A stretch of DNA of 6,541 nucleotides, taken from the NCBI GenBank assembly GCA_964440805.1, contig CAYTTR010000066.1:1-6541 (forward strand), read 5' to 3'. This document shows positions 5,642 through 6,541 of this stretch, in pieces. Each line of letters begins with the position of its first letter. Positions within the stretch are counted from its first letter, which is position 1. The stretch is from CAYTTR01 sp964440805 (GTDB lineage Bacteria; Acidobacteriota; Aminicenantia; Aminicenantales; Aminicenantaceae). The position numbers were made by a program, and so were the translations under genes. Below the pieces are notes generated by a model that worked only from the letters and a program-made list of their open reading frames with translations, searched no databases and had not been told where the DNA came from.

Positions 5642-6077
5642 AATAGAATCAATCTGTGTCTCATCTGAAAAAGGAGTTCAGAAAAAGGAGATCCCAAAAG
5701 CCCTCCTGATAGAAGACCGTGGGCTAGAGGGAGACGGTCATGCCGGAAATTGGCATCGCCAGGTATCTTTTCTGGCCGGAGAAGACATCGACGAGATGAG
5801 GGAAAAAGGCCTGGATTTAAAAGCGGGCGATTTTGGAGAAAATGTTGTAACCAGAGGAATAGATTGGACTAAGGTAAAGAAGGGAGGACGGATTAGCATG
5901 GGTGAGGCAGTACTTGAAGTAACTCAACTGGGAAAAGAATGCCATACTCCCTGTTCCATTTACCGGGCTGTGGGCTACTGCATCATGCCCGAAAAAGGGA
6001 TTTTTGCCAGAGTCCTCAAAGGAGGTAACATTCATGCTGGAGATAGCGGTTATTACAGTTTCCGACCGGGCTCATAA
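5631..6077 (+). CDS. small MOSC-domain protein of the molybdenum cofactor operon
   Basis: This stand-alone MOSC domain has 148 residues. MOSC domains occur in Moco sulfurase C-termini and in YiiM/YcbX, where they bind molybdopterin or handle sulfur; the reaction of the small operon-borne form is not established. Visible family motifs are RGLEGDGHAGNWHRQVSFL (30-48), GDFGENVVTRG (66-76), GKECHTPCSIY (101-111) with Cys104 and Cys108, a third cysteine at 117 before MPEKGIFARVLKGG (119-132). The cysteine group is a plausible sulfur-carrying or cofactor-binding site. ATG 5631 overlaps moaC by 11 bases and has only a purine-rich, SD-poor leader, so it is probably translated by coupling. Its last 44 bases overlap mogA. 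In some anaerobes MOSC and MogA domains are joined in one protein, which supports a shared job late in cofactor maturation. Confidence 0.85.
   Translation: MKFKIESICVSSEKGVQKKEIPKALLIEDRGLEGDGHAGNWHRQVSFLAGEDIDEMREKGLDLKAGDFGENVVTRGIDWTKVKKGGRISMGEAVLEVTQLGKECHTPCSIYRAVGYCIMPEKGIFARVLKGGNIHAGDSGYYSFRPGS
6018..6026 (+). promoter_or_regulatory. strong ribosome binding site of mogA, inside the MOSC gene
   Basis: AAAGGAGGT is seven bases before ATG 6034. In the MOSC frame the same bases read Lys-Gly-Gly (130-132), a conserved part of that family, so the stretch serves two roles. It decides the mogA start over the upstream in-frame TTG at 6004, which has no such site. Confidence 0.8.
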
Positions 6078-6504
6078 AGGTGAATATGAAGATTTATCCG
6101 GGCCGGAAATTAAAGAAATAATCGAGCAAAGCGGGATTGAAGCCGAAGTCAGCCTGACCGTTGTTCCCGATGAACGGGAGCCTCTGCTGGAGGCTCTTTT
6201 TAATAATTTAAATAAAGATATTATCCTGACCACAGGCGGGACCGGTCTGGGCCCCAGGGATATAACTCCCGATGTCTGCGGCGAAATTTTCGACAAGGAA
6301 CTTCCCGGAATAAGCGAGTTTCTCCGCCGGGAATCTTATAAAGAGACTCCTTACGCCCTTCTTTCCCGGGGGCGGAGCGGAGTTAAAGGGAAAACCTTAA
6401 TAGTCAATTTCCCCGGTTCGGTTAAAGCAGTATCTTTATGTACCCGCCTGCTTATTCCTGTTTTGGAACATGCCCGGAAAATGATTCGTGGTGAAGGCCA
6501 TTGA
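6034..6504 (+). CDS. mogA: molybdopterin adenylyltransferase (MogA/MoaB family)
   Basis: This cytoplasmic enzyme activates molybdopterin by transferring AMP from ATP, giving the substrate of MoeA. The protein is 156 residues, normal for the single-domain family. Motifs are AVITVSDRAHKGEYEDLSGP (5-24), VVPDE (43-47) with Asp46, TTGGTGLGPRDITPD (66-80) with Asp76, LSRGRSGVKGKTLIV and NFPGSVKAV towards the end. Asp46 and Asp76 correspond to the catalytic Asp49 and Asp82 of E. coli MogA. ATG 6034 is chosen because of the ideal AAAGGAGGT site, although this makes a 44-base overlap with the MOSC gene. The MogA and MoaB branches are hard to separate by eye. Archaeal-type MoaB does the same reaction and can serve tungsten, so the name is functional rather than phylogenetic. 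Confidence 0.9.
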   Translation: MLEIAVITVSDRAHKGEYEDLSGPEIKEIIEQSGIEAEVSLTVVPDEREPLLEALFNNLNKDIILTTGGTGLGPRDITPDVCGEIFDKELPGISEFLRRESYKETPYALLSRGRSGVKGKTLIVNFPGSVKAVSLCTRLLIPVLEHARKMIRGEGH

Positions 6505-6541
6505 TTTTTTTCCCTCTTAAAGACATTCCGGGCTGTTTTAT
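6505..6541. other. downstream end of window, no gene seen
   Basis: Seven T residues (6505-6511) follow the mogA stop directly, but no stable hairpin precedes them; TGG/CCA at 6489-6491 and 6498-6500 gives only three pairs. The operon may continue beyond the window, for example with the missing moaE, moaD or mob genes. Confidence 0.5.

Noticed and set aside
6004..6033. TTG start of mogA ten codons upstream
   Set aside because: No ribosome site precedes it, and the extra residues are translated from the ribosome site region; ATG 6034 begins exactly at the family's first strand.
6489..6511. Terminator after mogA based on the seven-T run
   Set aside because: Only a three-base-pair stem can be drawn before the Ts, and the run overlaps the stop codon region; the operon may continue.

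Overview
The window holds a compact, one-direction (+ strand) operon for taking up molybdate/tungstate and building the molybdenum/tungsten pterin cofactor. A cofactor-sensing riboswitch candidate sits directly in front of it. Left-to-right layout: the last 30 codons of an IS3-like transposase (1-93); a gene-free stretch with a promoter, an inverted repeat and the riboswitch (94-438); the ABC transporter genes wtpA, wtpB and wtpC (439-3220); moeA (3231-4400); a short moaA (4384-5190); moaC (5192-5641); a small MOSC-domain gene (5631-6077); and mogA/moaB (6034-6504). The last 37 bases show no gene.

The genes are packed with spacings of -4, -4, +10, -17, +1, -11 and -44 bases, so they are almost certainly one transcript. 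A good sigma70-type promoter (TTGACT, 17-base spacer, TATGAT) places the transcript start at about 339-343. That is the 5' edge of a structured leader whose closing helix pairs 340-346 with 430-436. The 3' strand of this helix contains the Shine-Dalgarno sequence of wtpA. The simplest reading is a Moco/Tuco-family riboswitch that hides the ribosome site when cofactor is plentiful.

Functionally, WtpA binds tungstate/molybdate outside the cell, WtpB is the membrane channel and WtpC the ATPase, with a C-terminal Mop-like domain likely to sense the oxyanion. MoaA and MoaC convert GTP to cyclic pyranopterin monophosphate. MogA/MoaB adenylylates molybdopterin and MoeA inserts the metal. MPT synthase (MoaD/MoaE) and MoeB are not in the window. 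The MOSC protein probably handles sulfur or finished cofactor, but its exact reaction is not known.

The organism is a bacterium, judged from the strong AGGAGG Shine-Dalgarno sites, sigma70 promoter, riboswitch and bacterial-style operon. It is probably an anaerobe that uses tungsten or molybdenum enzymes. The WtpABC transporter type is best known from archaea but also occurs in anaerobic bacteria. I cannot assign a phylum from the sequence alone. The most noteworthy items are the riboswitch architecture, the unusually short MoaA with a changed active-site position but an intact Gly-Gly tail, the 8-bp inverted repeat over the -35 box, and the long MOSC/mogA overlap in which a conserved protein motif doubles as a ribosome binding site.
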